A model generated the notes under the pieces. That model made no database searches and was not told the origin of the DNA. It saw only the letters and a program-made list of their open reading frames with translations. From Burkholderiales bacterium 8X (GTDB taxonomy: Bacteria > Pseudomonadota > Gammaproteobacteria > Burkholderiales > Burkholderiaceae_C), in NCBI GenBank assembly GCA_902506565.1, contig LR732703.1, positions 2,156,125 through 2,220,124 of the forward strand: a stretch of DNA of 64,000 bases, given 5' to 3'. Position numbers and translations under genes: made by a program. The stretch's first letter is position 1. Every line of letters starts with the position of its first letter. Below, in pieces: positions 34,234 through 43,527 of the stretch.

Positions 34234-34899
34234 TCACCATTTGCCGTCGCTCGGCGGGCGCTTGGCGCGCATCGCGGCACCGAGCAGCTGGATCGCATCC
34301 GGCCGCTTGCCTCGCTCGGCGAAATCGGCGGCGGTCATGCCCTGCTCGTTCTTCATCAGCACGTCGGCGCCCTCCTCGATCAGCAGCTTGACCGCGTCGG
34401 TCGAGCCGTACATCGCGGCCATCATCAGCGGCGTCGTGCCGTTCGGAGACTGCGCGTCGATGAAGGCGTACTTGTCGAGGAGCAGCTTGATGATCGCCAC
34501 ATGGCCGTTGGTCGCCGCGTAGTGAAGCGGCGTCCAGCCCGGCTTGTTGACATCCGCGTCACGGGCAACCAGCCGCGCGACCACGTCCTGCTGGCCCTTG
34601 AGCGCCGCCATCATCAGAGGGCTCTCGTCCTTCGGGTTGCGCGCTTCGACGTTCGTCTTCGAGAAGTCCAGGAACACCTTCGTGACCTTCGGCGACGGCT
34701 CCTTGATGGCGAGCAGCAGGCCGGGCTGGCCCTGCGAGTCCTTGGTGTTGGGGTCGAAGCCGCGGTTGAAGAGCTTGATCAACGAATCGTCGTTGTCGCT
34801 CTTGATGGCGCGGAAGTAATCGTCGGAAGGCGTTGCGACTGCCGAAAAAGAAGCAGTAAAAACAAGGAGATACAGCGCTTTTTTGATGTGATTGATCAT
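34234..34899 (-). CDS. Exported ankyrin-repeat protein
   Basis: Protein-binding repeat protein of 221 residues with a signal peptide (KKALYLLVFTASFSAVA) and then about five ankyrin units, such as SPLMMAALKGQQDVVARLVA, TPLHYAATNGHVAIIKLLLD and TPLMMAAMYGSTDAVKLLIE. Its target is unknown. The ATG overlaps the tatD stop in ATGA, so it is the last gene of the mltG-to-tatD operon. The first 25 codons are much more AT-rich than the neighbours. Confidence 0.88.
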   Translation of the reverse strand: MINHIKKALYLLVFTASFSAVATPSDDYFRAIKSDNDDSLIKLFNRGFDPNTKDSQGQPGLLLAIKEPSPKVTKVFLDFSKTNVEARNPKDESPLMMAALKGQQDVVARLVARDADVNKPGWTPLHYAATNGHVAIIKLLLDKYAFIDAQSPNGTTPLMMAAMYGSTDAVKLLIEEGADVLMKNEQGMTAADFAERGKRPDAIQLLGAAMRAKRPPSDGKW

Positions 34900-35702
34900 G
34901 ATGCGACGCCCTTGAAGAGCGCTAGGAAATTGGCGGTGGTGGCCTCGCCCACCTCCTCGGCGGTCAGTTGCCGCAGTTCGGCGATCTGGCGCGCCACGTA
35001 GGGCACATAGGACGGGTTGTTGGTCTTGCCGCGGTACGGCACCGGCGCCAGGTAGGGGCTGTCGGTCTCGATCAGCATCCGGTCGAGCGGCACGAAGCTC
35101 GCCACGTCGCGCAGGTCCTGCGCCTTCTTGAAGGTCAGGATGCCCGAAAACGAAATGTAGAAGCCGAGGTCGAGCGCTGCCCGCGCGACTTCGGCAGTTT
35201 CGGTGAAGCAATGGAACACGCCGCCGGCTGCATCGGCCCCGCCGGTTTCGCCTTCTTCCCGCAGGATGGCCAGGGTGTCGGCGGAAGCCGAGCGGGTATG
35301 GATCACCAGGGGTTTGCGCACCTGCCGGGCTGCGCGGATATGGACCCGGAAGCGATCCCGCTGCCATTCCATGTCGGCCACGGTTCGGCCGCCCTTGCGC
35401 TCGTCCATCTGGTAGTAGTCGAGTCCGGTCTCGCCGATCGCCACCACCTTCGGCCGGGCCGAGCGGGTGACCAGGTCGTCGATCGACGGCTCGGCGATGT
35501 CCTCGTTGTCCGGATGCACGCCGACGCTCGCCCAGAAGTTGTCGAAACGAGCCGCGAGGCCCTGTACCTCGTCGAATTCTTCCAACCGCGTGCAGATGCA
35601 GAGCGCCCGATCGACCCGGGCTTCAGCCATGGCCTCGCGGATCTGCGGCAGCTGGTCGGCGAACTCGGGAAAACTCAGGTGGCAGTGGGAATCGGTGAAC
35701 AT
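34896..35702 (-). CDS. TatD-family metal-dependent hydrolase / 3'-5' DNase
   Basis: Metal-dependent nuclease implicated in DNA repair and turnover in the cytoplasm. The 268-residue length is typical. Metal ligands are visible in FTDSHCHLSFPEF at the start, GETGLDYYQ near 91, VIHTRSAS near 134, HCFTET near 165 and IETDSPYLAP near 211. It sits after holB-pilZ, separated by a 177-bp gap, the usual betaproteobacterial order. Confidence 0.93.
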   Translation of the reverse strand: MFTDSHCHLSFPEFADQLPQIREAMAEARVDRALCICTRLEEFDEVQGLAARFDNFWASVGVHPDNEDIAEPSIDDLVTRSARPKVVAIGETGLDYYQMDERKGGRTVADMEWQRDRFRVHIRAARQVRKPLVIHTRSASADTLAILREEGETGGADAAGGVFHCFTETAEVARAALDLGFYISFSGILTFKKAQDLRDVASFVPLDRMLIETDSPYLAPVPYRGKTNNPSYVPYVARQIAELRQLTAEEVGEATTANFLALFKGVAS

Positions 35703-35879
35703 GGGCGGCGCGGCCTGTAGCCGGCAAAAGCAGTGAAGCGGTGAAGCGGTGAAGCCGCGAGTTTGGCGCAGGCCGCAAGGGCTTGCAGCGTGTCGTGTCT
35801 CGCGGACGGCGGCTTCGGGGTATCGCTCGGCACGAACCGGGTGACTCGGTCGAACTCGCTTGTCAGGCGCCGGGGAGGC

Positions 35880-36254
35880 TCAAATGGTCTGGGTCGGCCG
35901 GTCCGAGGCCATGGTGCCGCCGAGCAATTCCTCGATGCGCGACTTGAGCTGGCGAGACTTTTCGTCGGATGGGAATCGAATGCCGACGCCCGGTGCGCGG
36001 TTGCCCGCGGCCCTTGCCGGCGTGATCCAGGCCACCTTGCCGGCGACCGGATAGCGCTGCGGATCGTCCGGCAGCGTGAGCAGCACGTAGACGTCGTCGC
36101 CGAGCCGGTATTCGCGCGAGGTCGGAATGAAGATGCCGCCCTCGACGAAAAGCGGGATGTAGGCGGCGTAGAGCGCGCCCTTTTCCTTGATGGCGAGCTG
36201 AATGACGCTCGGCCGCGCCGGCGCAGTAGGAGGGTTGGCTGCTGGGGTGTTCAT
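35880..36254 (-). CDS. PilZ-domain protein
   Basis: Type IV pilus or c-di-GMP-related PilZ protein of 124 residues: GGIFIPTSREYRLGDDVYVL then KVAWITPARAAGNRAPGVGI. The RxxxR c-di-GMP motif at the start of classical PilZ domains is not seen, so it may be the non-binding PilZ type required for pilus function. It overlaps the holB stop by four bases (ATGA), as in many betaproteobacteria. Confidence 0.88.
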   Translation of the reverse strand: MNTPAANPPTAPARPSVIQLAIKEKGALYAAYIPLFVEGGIFIPTSREYRLGDDVYVLLTLPDDPQRYPVAGKVAWITPARAAGNRAPGVGIRFPSDEKSRQLKSRIEELLGGTMASDRPTQTI

Positions 36255-37270
36255 GGATTGGAGGCTGCCGAGTTTAGGGTGCTTCTGGCTTCGCTCACAA
36301 GCGCCTCGACCATCAGCCCCGGATTGAACGGATGCTCGGCGGTTCGGGCCGACTGTCCCAGAGATCGGGACCATCGGGCGAGCGACCGTACCGAAGGCGC
36401 GGCCGGCAGGTCGTCCGGCTCGAAGAAGCGGGGCGCGGCGCCGACCGAGGTCGCCAGCAGGTCGTGGCAGATCTTCTGGAGCGCGGCGATGACCTGCGCC
36501 GGCGCCTGGTCGGCCACGGCCGCGACATCGCCTCGCGCAACGGCCTTGGGCATCAGGCGCCAGGCCTTGGCCGGCCGACCGGAGGCCGCCAGCCGCAAGG
36601 CATCGGACGGCCTGCCGCCGGCTGCCCGCAGGAAGGCCGCGGCATCGGCCGGCGGCACGCCTTGCGCCTCCATCCATTCGATCGCCTCGCCCTCGGCCGG
36701 CCAAGGCAGTGCGAAGCCGAGGCAGCGGCTGCGAATGGTCGGCAGCAGCTGCCAGGCCGCTTCGCTCGCGAGCACGAAACGCACGTCGCCGGCCGGCTCC
36801 TCGAGCGTCTTGAGCAGGGCATTCGCGGTGATGTGGTTCATGCGCTCGGCCGGATACACCAGCACGACCTTGCCGAGGCCTCGGGCGCTGGTGCGCTGGG
36901 CGAAGGCGACCGCATCGCGCATCGCCTCGACCCGGATCTCGCGGCTGGGCTTGCGCTTCTTGTCGTCGATGTCGGACTGGCTTTTTTCATCGAGCGGCCA
37001 GCCGAGTTCCTGCATCGCGACCTCGGGCATCAGCACGCACAGGTCGGCATGGGTGCGAACCTGGATGGCGTGGCAGCTCGCGCAATGGCCGCAGGCGCCG
37101 TCCTGCTTGGCTTCGGCCGGCTGCTCGCACAGCCAGGCCGCGGCCATCGCCAGCGCCAGTTCGTACTGCCCGAGGCCCGAGGGGCCCTGCAGCAGCCAGG
37201 CGTGGCCTCGTTGGCGGAGCAAGCCGGTGAGCGCGGGGCGAAGCCAGGGTGACAAGGAAGCAGCGTTCAT
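36251..37270 (-). CDS. holB: DNA polymerase III subunit delta-prime
   Basis: Clamp-loader subunit that helps open the beta clamp at the replication fork. The 339-residue protein has [20 protein letters not shown] in place of an ATP-hydrolysing P-loop, a zinc-binding cluster CGHCASC with an upstream Cys, the SRC-type motif IRSRC near 180 and [16 protein letters not shown]. The start at ATG 37270 overlaps the tmk stop in ATGA. Longer upstream frames belong to other genes. Confidence 0.93.
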   Translation of the reverse strand: MNAASLSPWLRPALTGLLRQRGHAWLLQGPSGLGQYELALAMAAAWLCEQPAEAKQDGACGHCASCHAIQVRTHADLCVLMPEVAMQELGWPLDEKSQSDIDDKKRKPSREIRVEAMRDAVAFAQRTSARGLGKVVLVYPAERMNHITANALLKTLEEPAGDVRFVLASEAAWQLLPTIRSRCLGFALPWPAEGEAIEWMEAQGVPPADAAAFLRAAGGRPSDALRLAASGRPAKAWRLMPKAVARGDVAAVADQAPAQVIAALQKICHDLLATSVGAAPRFFEPDDLPAAPSVRSLARWSRSLGQSARTAEHPFNPGLMVEALVSEARSTLNSAASNP

Positions 37271-38004
37271 GCGACCCCGTCCAGCGGAAGACGCCCTGCC
37301 CCCGGACCCAGAGCCGCCGGAACGATCGACGATGCAGCGACCCAGCCCCGCCCGACCAGCGCCGAGGCGACCTGTTGCCAGACCTGGTCGCGTGCCTGCG
37401 CTGCGTCGATTCGGACGAAGCGATCGCTGCCGGCCGCGCGATCGGCATAGCCGGACGCCACCCGGCTGAAAAAATCGACCGGCTCGGATTCGAAGCGATC
37501 GGGAAGCCGCGCCCCGGCCAGCCGTTCGGCGGCGAGCGTCGGCGGCAGGTCGAACCATAAGGTCAGGTCCGGCTGCAACAGGCGGAAGGCACCTGGCGAG
37601 GCGCTCCGGCCGGACGCGGCATCACCGATGCCGTCCAGCGCTTGGACCCAGGCTTCGAGGGTTTTCAATTGATCGACATCGAAGCCGCGGCCCGCGCCCT
37701 GGTAGGCGAAGGTGGCATCGGTAAAGCGGTCGCACAGCACCACGTCGCCCCGCGCGAGCGCCGGCAGGATGACCTGCACGACATGGTCCCGCCGCGCCGC
37801 GAACACCAGCAAGGCCTCGGTCAACGGGTCCATCGCATCGTTCAGGATCAGCTCGCGCAGCTTTTCGGCGAGCGCCGTACCGCCGGGTTCGCGGGTGCGG
37901 GTCACGGCGCGGCCCTCGACCCGAAAAGCGGCTTCGATCGCATCGAGATGGCTGGACTTGCCGGCCCCGTCGATGCCCTCCAGGGTGACGAACAAGCCTT
38001 TCAT
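37267..38004 (-). CDS. tmk: Thymidylate kinase
   Basis: Phosphorylates dTMP to dTDP with ATP. The P-loop [10 protein letters not shown] lies near 10-19, the dTMP-binding TREPGGT near 37, and [16 protein letters not shown] near 93-108. At 245 residues it is about 30 longer than E. coli Tmk. The extra length is an insertion around [14 protein letters not shown] before the LID region and an Ala/Gly-rich C-terminal tail. It overlaps the mltG stop in ATGA and the holB start likewise. Confidence 0.94.
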   Translation of the reverse strand: MKGLFVTLEGIDGAGKSSHLDAIEAAFRVEGRAVTRTREPGGTALAEKLRELILNDAMDPLTEALLVFAARRDHVVQVILPALARGDVVLCDRFTDATFAYQGAGRGFDVDQLKTLEAWVQALDGIGDAASGRSASPGAFRLLQPDLTLWFDLPPTLAAERLAGARLPDRFESEPVDFFSRVASGYADRAAGSDRFVRIDAAQARDQVWQQVASALVGRGWVAASSIVPAALGPGAGRLPLDGVA

Positions 38005-39020
38005 GAGCCGCTCCGGCTGCCGGCATTGCCGCCGCGCTGGTAGCGGTTGACGGCCCGGTTGTGCTCGTCGAGCGAATTGCTGAACTGGCTGCTGCCGTCG
38101 CCGCGCGAAACGAAGTAGAGCGACGAACTCTGCGCCGGCTGCACCGCCGCCAGCAGCGCCGCCTTGCCTGGCATCGCGATCGGCGTGGGCGGAAGCCCGG
38201 TGCGCAGATACGTGTTCCACGGCGTGTCCGCCTGCAGGTCCTTCTTGCGAAGATTGCCGTCGAACTTGGGACCGAGGCCGTAGATGACGGTCGGATCGGT
38301 CTGCAGCGGCATGCCGACCCGGAGCCGATTGGCGAAGACCGCCGCCACCTGGGTGCGATCCTCGGCCTTGCCGGTTTCCTTTTCGACGATGCTGGCGAGG
38401 ACCAGCGCCTCGTCCGGCGTCTTGACCGGCAGGTCGGGCGCGCGTGCGGCCCAGGCGGCCTCCAGCTTCTTGTCCATCGCCCGCATGGCGCGCTGAAGCA
38501 GCGCGATGTCGCTGGACCCCTTGGAGTAGGTGTAGGTATCCGGAAAGAACCGCCCCTCGGGATGCTGGCCGGGACGCCCGAGGTGGTTCATCAGTTCGTC
38601 GTCGCTGAAGCCGAGCGACTCCGGCTTGAGTTGTTCGGCCTTGGCGAGCGCTGCCCGCACCTGGCGAAAGTTCCAGCCCTCGACCAGCACCAGGCTGCGG
38701 GTGGCTTCCTCGCCGCGCACCAGTGCGTTGAGCAGCAACTTGGGTGTGACGCCGCGTTCGAGTTCGTAGCTGCCGGCGCGGATCTGCCGGTCTTGCCCCG
38801 AGAACCGGAACCACCAATACAGGAGGCTCGGCGACACGTCCGCGCCGGCATCGGCCACCGCCTGCGCCACGCCGCGCGGCGTGGTGCCGGGCTCGATCGG
38901 CAGGTCGAGCGTCGGTGCCGACAGCCGGATCGGATGCTGCACCCACCACAGCGCCGCAGCGCCGGTGCCGAGCACCACGAACGCAGCCAGCAGGAAGACG
39001 GTCAGGAAGAAGCGCCGCAC
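38001..39020 (-). CDS. mltG: Endolytic murein transglycosylase MltG
   Basis: Inner-membrane lytic transglycosylase that cuts nascent glycan strands and sets their length. It has one N-terminal membrane segment ([21 protein letters not shown]) and the YceG domain with the catalytic Glu in [10 protein letters not shown], then [13 protein letters not shown] and [20 protein letters not shown]. The start is uncertain: GTG 39020, just before the membrane segment, gives 339 residues. The open frame continues upstream into the divergent ygfZ gene, and no strong ribosome site is seen. It is the first gene of the mltG-tmk-holB-pilZ-tatD operon. Confidence 0.9.
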   Translation of the reverse strand: MRRFFLTVFLLAAFVVLGTGAAALWWVQHPIRLSAPTLDLPIEPGTTPRGVAQAVADAGADVSPSLLYWWFRFSGQDRQIRAGSYELERGVTPKLLLNALVRGEEATRSLVLVEGWNFRQVRAALAKAEQLKPESLGFSDDELMNHLGRPGQHPEGRFFPDTYTYSKGSSDIALLQRAMRAMDKKLEAAWAARAPDLPVKTPDEALVLASIVEKETGKAEDRTQVAAVFANRLRVGMPLQTDPTVIYGLGPKFDGNLRKKDLQADTPWNTYLRTGLPPTPIAMPGKAALLAAVQPAQSSSLYFVSRGDGSSQFSNSLDEHNRAVNRYQRGGNAGSRSGS

Positions 39021-39120
39021 GGGTCGATGAGAAAAAAAGGGGTCGGAAAACGGAGCAACGGAGCGGGCCCGCAAGGCCTTTCGCTCGGGTGGAAAGCAGG
39101 CCGGCCATGATAATTCAGCG

Positions 39121-40098
39121 ATGAACCCAGTCATCTTGAACGGCGTGACCCCCTTGTCCCGGCCCGGGCAAAACGGCACGCTCGGCGTGATCAAGGCGGA
39201 CGGCCCCGATGCCGCCAGCTTCATCAACGGCCAGCTGACGCAGGATTTCCTGCAGCTCGGAGCCGGCGAGGCCCGGCTTGCAGCGCTCTGTACCGCCAAG
39301 GGCCGGGCGATTGCCAGCTTTATCGGCATCCGGCCGCGCCCGGACCTCATCCTGCTGGTCTGCAGCCGCGACATCCTGGCGGCGACGCTCAAGCGGTTGT
39401 CGATGTATGTGCTGCGGGCAAAGGTCAAGCTGAGCGATGCGAGCGACGAGTTCGCGGTGCATGGCCTCGCGGGCACCGCCCTCGCCGCCAACGGCCTCGA
39501 TGCCGGCGCCCAACCGGGGCAAAGCGTACCCGCCCGGATCGACGCAAGAGCCGCCGGCTCGGAAGGCTCCGAGCCAGGTTGGGCGGTATCGCTCTACCCT
39601 GCCGATGGCGTGCCACGCGCACTTTGGATCGCGGCTTCGACCGCTGCCCGGCCTCTTGGCGACGAACTCGACCTGGCGCTGTGGCAGTGGAGCGAGGTCC
39701 GCAGCGGGGTGGTCACGCTGACGTCGCCGGTGGTGGAAGCCTTCGTGCCGCAGATGATCAACTTCGAATCGGTCGGCGGCGTCAATTTCAAGAAGGGCTG
39801 CTATCCGGGCCAGGAGGTGGTGGCCCGCAGCCAGTTCCGCGGAACCCTCAAGCGCCGCACCTACCTGGTTCAGGCCGACGCGCCGCTCGAAGCGGGGCAG
39901 GAGGTGTTCGCGGCCAACGACCCCGAACAGGCGGTCGGCACCGTGGCCCAGGCAGCGCCTGCGCCGCACGGCGGTACGGCGGCATTGATCTCGATCCAGA
40001 TCGCCGCGCTCGAAGCCGGCGGCCTGCGGGCGATTTCGGCTGAAGGCCCGGTGTTGACGGTGGAGCCGCTGCCCTACGCGCTGCTCGAAGACATCTGA
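39121..40098 (+). CDS. ygfZ: Folate-binding Fe-S cluster assembly protein YgfZ/CAF17
   Basis: Tetrahydrofolate-dependent factor for maturation or repair of certain 4Fe-4S enzymes. The 325-residue protein has an aminomethyltransferase-like fold and the family signature NFKKGCYPGQEVVARSQFRG near 223-242 with its conserved cysteine. FINGQLTQDFLQLGAGEARL lies at the N-terminus. It is divergent from mltG, the conserved arrangement in Burkholderiales. Confidence 0.93.
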   Translation: MNPVILNGVTPLSRPGQNGTLGVIKADGPDAASFINGQLTQDFLQLGAGEARLAALCTAKGRAIASFIGIRPRPDLILLVCSRDILAATLKRLSMYVLRAKVKLSDASDEFAVHGLAGTALAANGLDAGAQPGQSVPARIDARAAGSEGSEPGWAVSLYPADGVPRALWIAASTAARPLGDELDLALWQWSEVRSGVVTLTSPVVEAFVPQMINFESVGGVNFKKGCYPGQEVVARSQFRGTLKRRTYLVQADAPLEAGQEVFAANDPEQAVGTVAQAAPAPHGGTAALISIQIAALEAGGLRAISAEGPVLTVEPLPYALLEDI

Positions 40099-40153
40099 CG
40101 ATCTCCAGCAAAAGCCGGCACAGGTGGGTGTCGCTTTTTCCAGGGCGAACGGT

Positions 40154-41053
40154 TCAGAGCGCCTTGCACATCTCGATGTGCGGAATGCCGGCTTCTTCGA
40201 ACGGCTCGCCGCTCACCTCGTAGCCCAATCCCGCGTAGAAGCCTTCGGCGCTCCGCTGGGCATGCAGCGCGATGTCGCGCTTGCCGCGCGACCGTGCTGC
40301 GGCTTCGAGCGCGGTCAGCACCGCCGCGCCATGACCTTCGCCGCGCAGGATCCGATGCACCGCCATGCGACCGATGCGGGCACGGCCCGGATGTTCGTCC
40401 TCGACCAGCCGCCCGGTCGCGATGACTTGCCCCAGGCGGTTGCGCGCGACGGCGTGCAGCGCCACCGCGTCGCCTTCGTCCCATTCGAGCTCCTTCGGAA
40501 TCCGCTGTTCCTCGATGAAGACGGCAGCCCGCAGCTGGCTGGCGCCCTCGCCCAGATCGCTCCAGCTGCCGACCCGCACCTCGACCATGTTCTCGCCGGC
40601 TTCATAAGCCGAGAACACATCGCGCAGCGCGGGTGGCACCGGACGCGAGCTCTGCGTCTTCGGATCGGCGAACACGTACACCAGCTCGCAACTCACCAGC
40701 AGATCGTTGCCGCGGAAGAGGCCACCGTGGAACACGATCGAGGACTTGCCGACCCGCACGCAGGTCATGCCGATGTCGAGCCGATCGTCGATGCGGGCAG
40801 ACGCGTTGAACTCGATGGTCGCCTTGCGCACGTAGAGGTCGCCTTGGAGCCCGGCCATCGCATCTTCGTAGGGCAGGCCGAGCGCGCGCCAGTAGTCCGC
40901 GATGGCGGTGTCGAAGTACATCAGGTAGTGCGCGTTGAAGACGATCTTCTGCATGTCGACTTCGGCCCAGCGCACCCGCAGGCGGTGAAAGAAGCGGAAA
41001 TCGCTCTTCTGGTGGACGCTCGACGCGGCGGCGGTGACGGGAGAAGAAATCAT
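40154..41053 (-). CDS. Fusion of a YbgC/FadM-type acyl-CoA thioesterase and a GNAT acetyltransferase
   Basis: Two enzymes in one chain of 299 residues. Residues about 20-150 are a 4HBT hotdog thioesterase, with RVRWAEVDMQKIVFNAHYL carrying the usual Asp in the first helix. Residues about 155-299 are a GNAT domain, with IGRMAVHRILRGEGHGAAVL as the acetyl-CoA pyrophosphate loop and LHAQRSAEGFYAGLGYEVSG. The thioesterase would hydrolyse acyl-CoA; the acetyl acceptor is unknown. It overlaps the upstream hydrolase stop in ATGA. Confidence 0.88.
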   Translation of the reverse strand: MISSPVTAAASSVHQKSDFRFFHRLRVRWAEVDMQKIVFNAHYLMYFDTAIADYWRALGLPYEDAMAGLQGDLYVRKATIEFNASARIDDRLDIGMTCVRVGKSSIVFHGGLFRGNDLLVSCELVYVFADPKTQSSRPVPPALRDVFSAYEAGENMVEVRVGSWSDLGEGASQLRAAVFIEEQRIPKELEWDEGDAVALHAVARNRLGQVIATGRLVEDEHPGRARIGRMAVHRILRGEGHGAAVLTALEAAARSRGKRDIALHAQRSAEGFYAGLGYEVSGEPFEEAGIPHIEMCKAL

Positions 41054-42009
41054 GGTCGCAAGGCTTCCCTGAGTGCGCGGGCCGCGTCCTCGTGCGCCTT
41101 CAGCGCCTCTGGAATCGCGCGTCCCATCTTGATGAATTCGTGAATGACGCCGCGGTAGATTTCCAGCTCGACCGAGACGCCTGCGCTGCGGAGCTTGTCG
41201 GCATAGGCGATGCCTTCGTCCACCAGAGGGTCGCATTCGGCCAGACCGATCCAGGCCGGCGCGACGCCTTCGACATCGTCTGCGTCGAGTGGGGCGAAGC
41301 GCCAGTCGTCGCGATCGGCGTCGGTGCGAACGTATTGGCCGAAGAACCAGCTGATCAGCGCCTGGTCGAGCAGCGGCCCCTTGGCGAACAGGCGATGCGA
41401 GGGCGTGTCCTGGCGGGCGGTCGTCCCCGGGTAGAACAGCATCTGCAGCGCGACCGGCAAGCCGGCATCTCTCGCCAGGAGGGCGCAGACCGCCGCCAGC
41501 GTGCCACCGGCGCTGTCGCCGCCGACCGCGATCCGGCTGCCGTCCAGGCCCCAGTCGGCGGCGTGCGCGGCCAGGTGCGCGAGGGCATCCCAGGCATCGT
41601 CCGACGCGGTCGGAAAGCGATGGGCGGGGGCGAGCCGGTATTCCACCGACACCACCGCGCAGCCGCTCTTCTGGCTCAGCACCCGGCAAAGCGTGTCGTG
41701 CGTGGCGATGCTGCCGACGGTGAAGCCGCCGCCGTGAAAGTACAACAGCACCGGCAGCTTGTCGCGAGACGGCGCGTAGAGCCGGACCGGAAGCTGCGTC
41801 TCGCCGTCGCGCGCAGGCACGAACAGGTCTTCGATGCGTTCCAGCTGCGGCTTCGCGACTTCGAGCACGCCGGCGCCTTTTTCGTAAGCGGCCTTGGCTT
41901 CGTCCGGCGTCAATTGGTGGAGCGGCGGATGTCCGGCGCGGGCCATGCGCTCGACCACGCCGGCAGTCTTCGCGGAAAGCGGCGGCGCAAGGGTTTTGTG
42001 GGTGGGCAA
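41050..42009 (-). CDS. Alpha/beta hydrolase of the hormone-sensitive-lipase family
   Basis: Carboxylesterase of 319 residues. It has the oxyanion motif YFHGGGFTVGS near 90, the nucleophile elbow GGDSAGGTLA near 163, a C-terminal Asp in ECDPLVDEG and His in RGVIHEFIKMG. The start is a TTG at 42009 without a ribosome site. ATG in ERMARAGHPPL, 21 codons later, is a fallback, but relatives carry similar sequence before it. It is first in a two-gene operon with the thioesterase-GNAT fusion. Confidence 0.88.
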   Translation of the reverse strand: MPTHKTLAPPLSAKTAGVVERMARAGHPPLHQLTPDEAKAAYEKGAGVLEVAKPQLERIEDLFVPARDGETQLPVRLYAPSRDKLPVLLYFHGGGFTVGSIATHDTLCRVLSQKSGCAVVSVEYRLAPAHRFPTASDDAWDALAHLAAHAADWGLDGSRIAVGGDSAGGTLAAVCALLARDAGLPVALQMLFYPGTTARQDTPSHRLFAKGPLLDQALISWFFGQYVRTDADRDDWRFAPLDADDVEGVAPAWIGLAECDPLVDEGIAYADKLRSAGVSVELEIYRGVIHEFIKMGRAIPEALKAHEDAARALREALRP

Positions 42010-42023
42010 GGCGTTAGGCGCTT

Positions 42024-42050
42024 GTTAGATTTGAAGCTTCGAATCCTAAC
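42024..42050. promoter_or_regulatory. Dyad in the divergent hydrolase / alcohol dehydrogenase promoter region
   Basis: GTTAGATT and AATCCTAAC flank a central GAAGCTTC palindrome at 42033-42040. The GATT/AATC pair is exactly symmetric around 42036.5, and the outer GTTA/TAAC pair is off by one base. It lies midway between the two start codons, as an operator for a dimeric regulator would. The regulator is unknown. Confidence 0.4.
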
Positions 42051-42081
42051 GTTCCCCTCCGGCGTCCCGCCGGCCACATCC

Positions 42082-43218
42082 ATGGCACTCATCAACTACC
42101 TGACCCAGATCCAGTTCGACTTCGGCGCCATCAAGCTGCTGCGCGCCGAGTGCGCCCGCATCGGCATCAGCCGCCCGCTCATCGTGACCGACGCCGGCGT
42201 GCGTGCCGCCGGCATCCTGTCGAAGGCGCTGGAGGCGCTCGGCGACCTGCCCTCCTCCGTCTACGACCAGACGCCCTCAAACCCGACCGAGGCTGCCGTG
42301 CGCGAAGCCGTCGCCATCTACAAGCAGGACGGCTGCGACGGCCTGATCGCGGTCGGCGGCGGCTCGGCCATCGACTGCGCCAAGGGCGTCGCGATCGCCG
42401 CCACGCACGATGGACCGCTCAAGACCTACGCCACCATCGAAGGCGGCTCGCCCAAGATCACCGACCGGGTGGCGCCGCTGATCGCGGTCCCGACCACCAG
42501 CGGCACCGGCAGCGAAGTCGCCCGCGGCGCGATCGTGATCGTCGACGACCGGCGCAAGCTCGGCTTCCACAGCTGGTTCCTGATGCCCAAGGCGGCGATC
42601 TGCGACCCCGACCTCACGCTGGGTTTGCCGCCGCGCCTGACGGCCGCCACCGGCATGGACGCGATTGCGCATTGCATGGAGACCTTCATGTCGTCGGCCT
42701 TCAACCCGCCGGCGGACGGCATCGCGCTCGACGGCTTGGAGCGCGCCTGGAAGTTCATCGAGCGCGCCACCCACGACGGCAGCGATCGCGAGGCGCGACT
42801 CAACCTCATGAGCGCCTCGATGCAGGGCGCGATGGCCTTCCAGAAGGGCCTGGGTTGCGTGCATTCGCTCAGCCACAGCCTCGGCGGTGCCGATCCGCGG
42901 CTCCATCACGGCACGCTCAACGCCCTCTTCCTGCCGGCGGTGATCCGCTTCAACGCGGGCGCAGAGTCGGTTCAGAAGGAACAACGCCTCCAGCGCATGG
43001 CCCGCGCGATGAACCTCGATTCGCCCGGCGACCTGGGCGAGGCGATCCGCGACATGAGCGCGCGCCTGGGGCTACCGGTCGGCCTGGCCGAACTCGGCGT
43101 CACGCCGGCGATCTTCGACAAGGTGATCGACGGCGCGATGGCGGATCACTGCCACCTCACCAACCCACGGCTCGCGAGCCGCGAGGACTATCGGCAGATG
43201 CTGCAGGACTCGATGTAG
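42082..43218 (+). CDS. Iron-containing alcohol dehydrogenase
   Basis: NAD(P)-dependent type III alcohol dehydrogenase of 378 residues. It has the cofactor loop GGGSAIDCAKGVAI near 93, VPTTSGTGSEVARGAIVI near 140, and metal-ligand histidines in CMETF-adjacent IAHC, VHSLSHSLGG and LHHGTLNALFLP. The start is ATG 42082; the longer frame upstream overlaps the divergent hydrolase. Relatives act on short alcohols, maleylacetate or 4-hydroxybutyrate, so the substrate is open. Confidence 0.9.
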   Translation: MALINYLTQIQFDFGAIKLLRAECARIGISRPLIVTDAGVRAAGILSKALEALGDLPSSVYDQTPSNPTEAAVREAVAIYKQDGCDGLIAVGGGSAIDCAKGVAIAATHDGPLKTYATIEGGSPKITDRVAPLIAVPTTSGTGSEVARGAIVIVDDRRKLGFHSWFLMPKAAICDPDLTLGLPPRLTAATGMDAIAHCMETFMSSAFNPPADGIALDGLERAWKFIERATHDGSDREARLNLMSASMQGAMAFQKGLGCVHSLSHSLGGADPRLHHGTLNALFLPAVIRFNAGAESVQKEQRLQRMARAMNLDSPGDLGEAIRDMSARLGLPVGLAELGVTPAIFDKVIDGAMADHCHLTNPRLASREDYRQMLQDSM

Positions 43219-43250
43219 ACCGAAGCGTCGCGAAGCGCCGGGCGGCGGGT

Positions 43251-43472
43251 TCAGCCCTTGCGCCCGCCGAACACCAGCAGCGCGCCGCCCACCACGATCG
43301 CGGCGACGCCGGCCCAGCCGGGGATGTTGACGTTTTCCTTCTCCTTCACCGACAACTCCAGCGGGCCGATCTTGGCCTGGTGGGTCTCCTTGGTGAAGCT
43401 GAAGCCACCGATGCCGATGGCGGCGATGCCAGCCACGATCAGGAGGATGCCGACGATGCGGGTTGCGTTCAT
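43251..43472 (-). CDS. DUF3185 family small membrane protein
   Basis: Predicted inner-membrane protein of 73 residues with two hydrophobic helices (IVGILLIVAGIAAIGIGGFS and WAGVAAIVVGGALLVFG) around a charged loop containing IGPLELSVKEKENVNIP. The function is unknown. AGGAGACC precedes the ATG. It lies 55 bp after the patatin-like gene. Confidence 0.78.
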   Translation of the reverse strand: MNATRIVGILLIVAGIAAIGIGGFSFTKETHQAKIGPLELSVKEKENVNIPGWAGVAAIVVGGALLVFGGRKG

Positions 43473-43527
43473 GTAATGGTCTCCTGACAGGAACAGTTGC
43501 GGTTCGAAAAGGCGAATGTAGCCGCGT

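Noticed and set aside
35703..35879. Regulatory region between tatD and pilZ
   Set aside because: Three short GTGAAGC repeats are visible near 35731-35755, but no promoter, hairpin or open frame can be supported.
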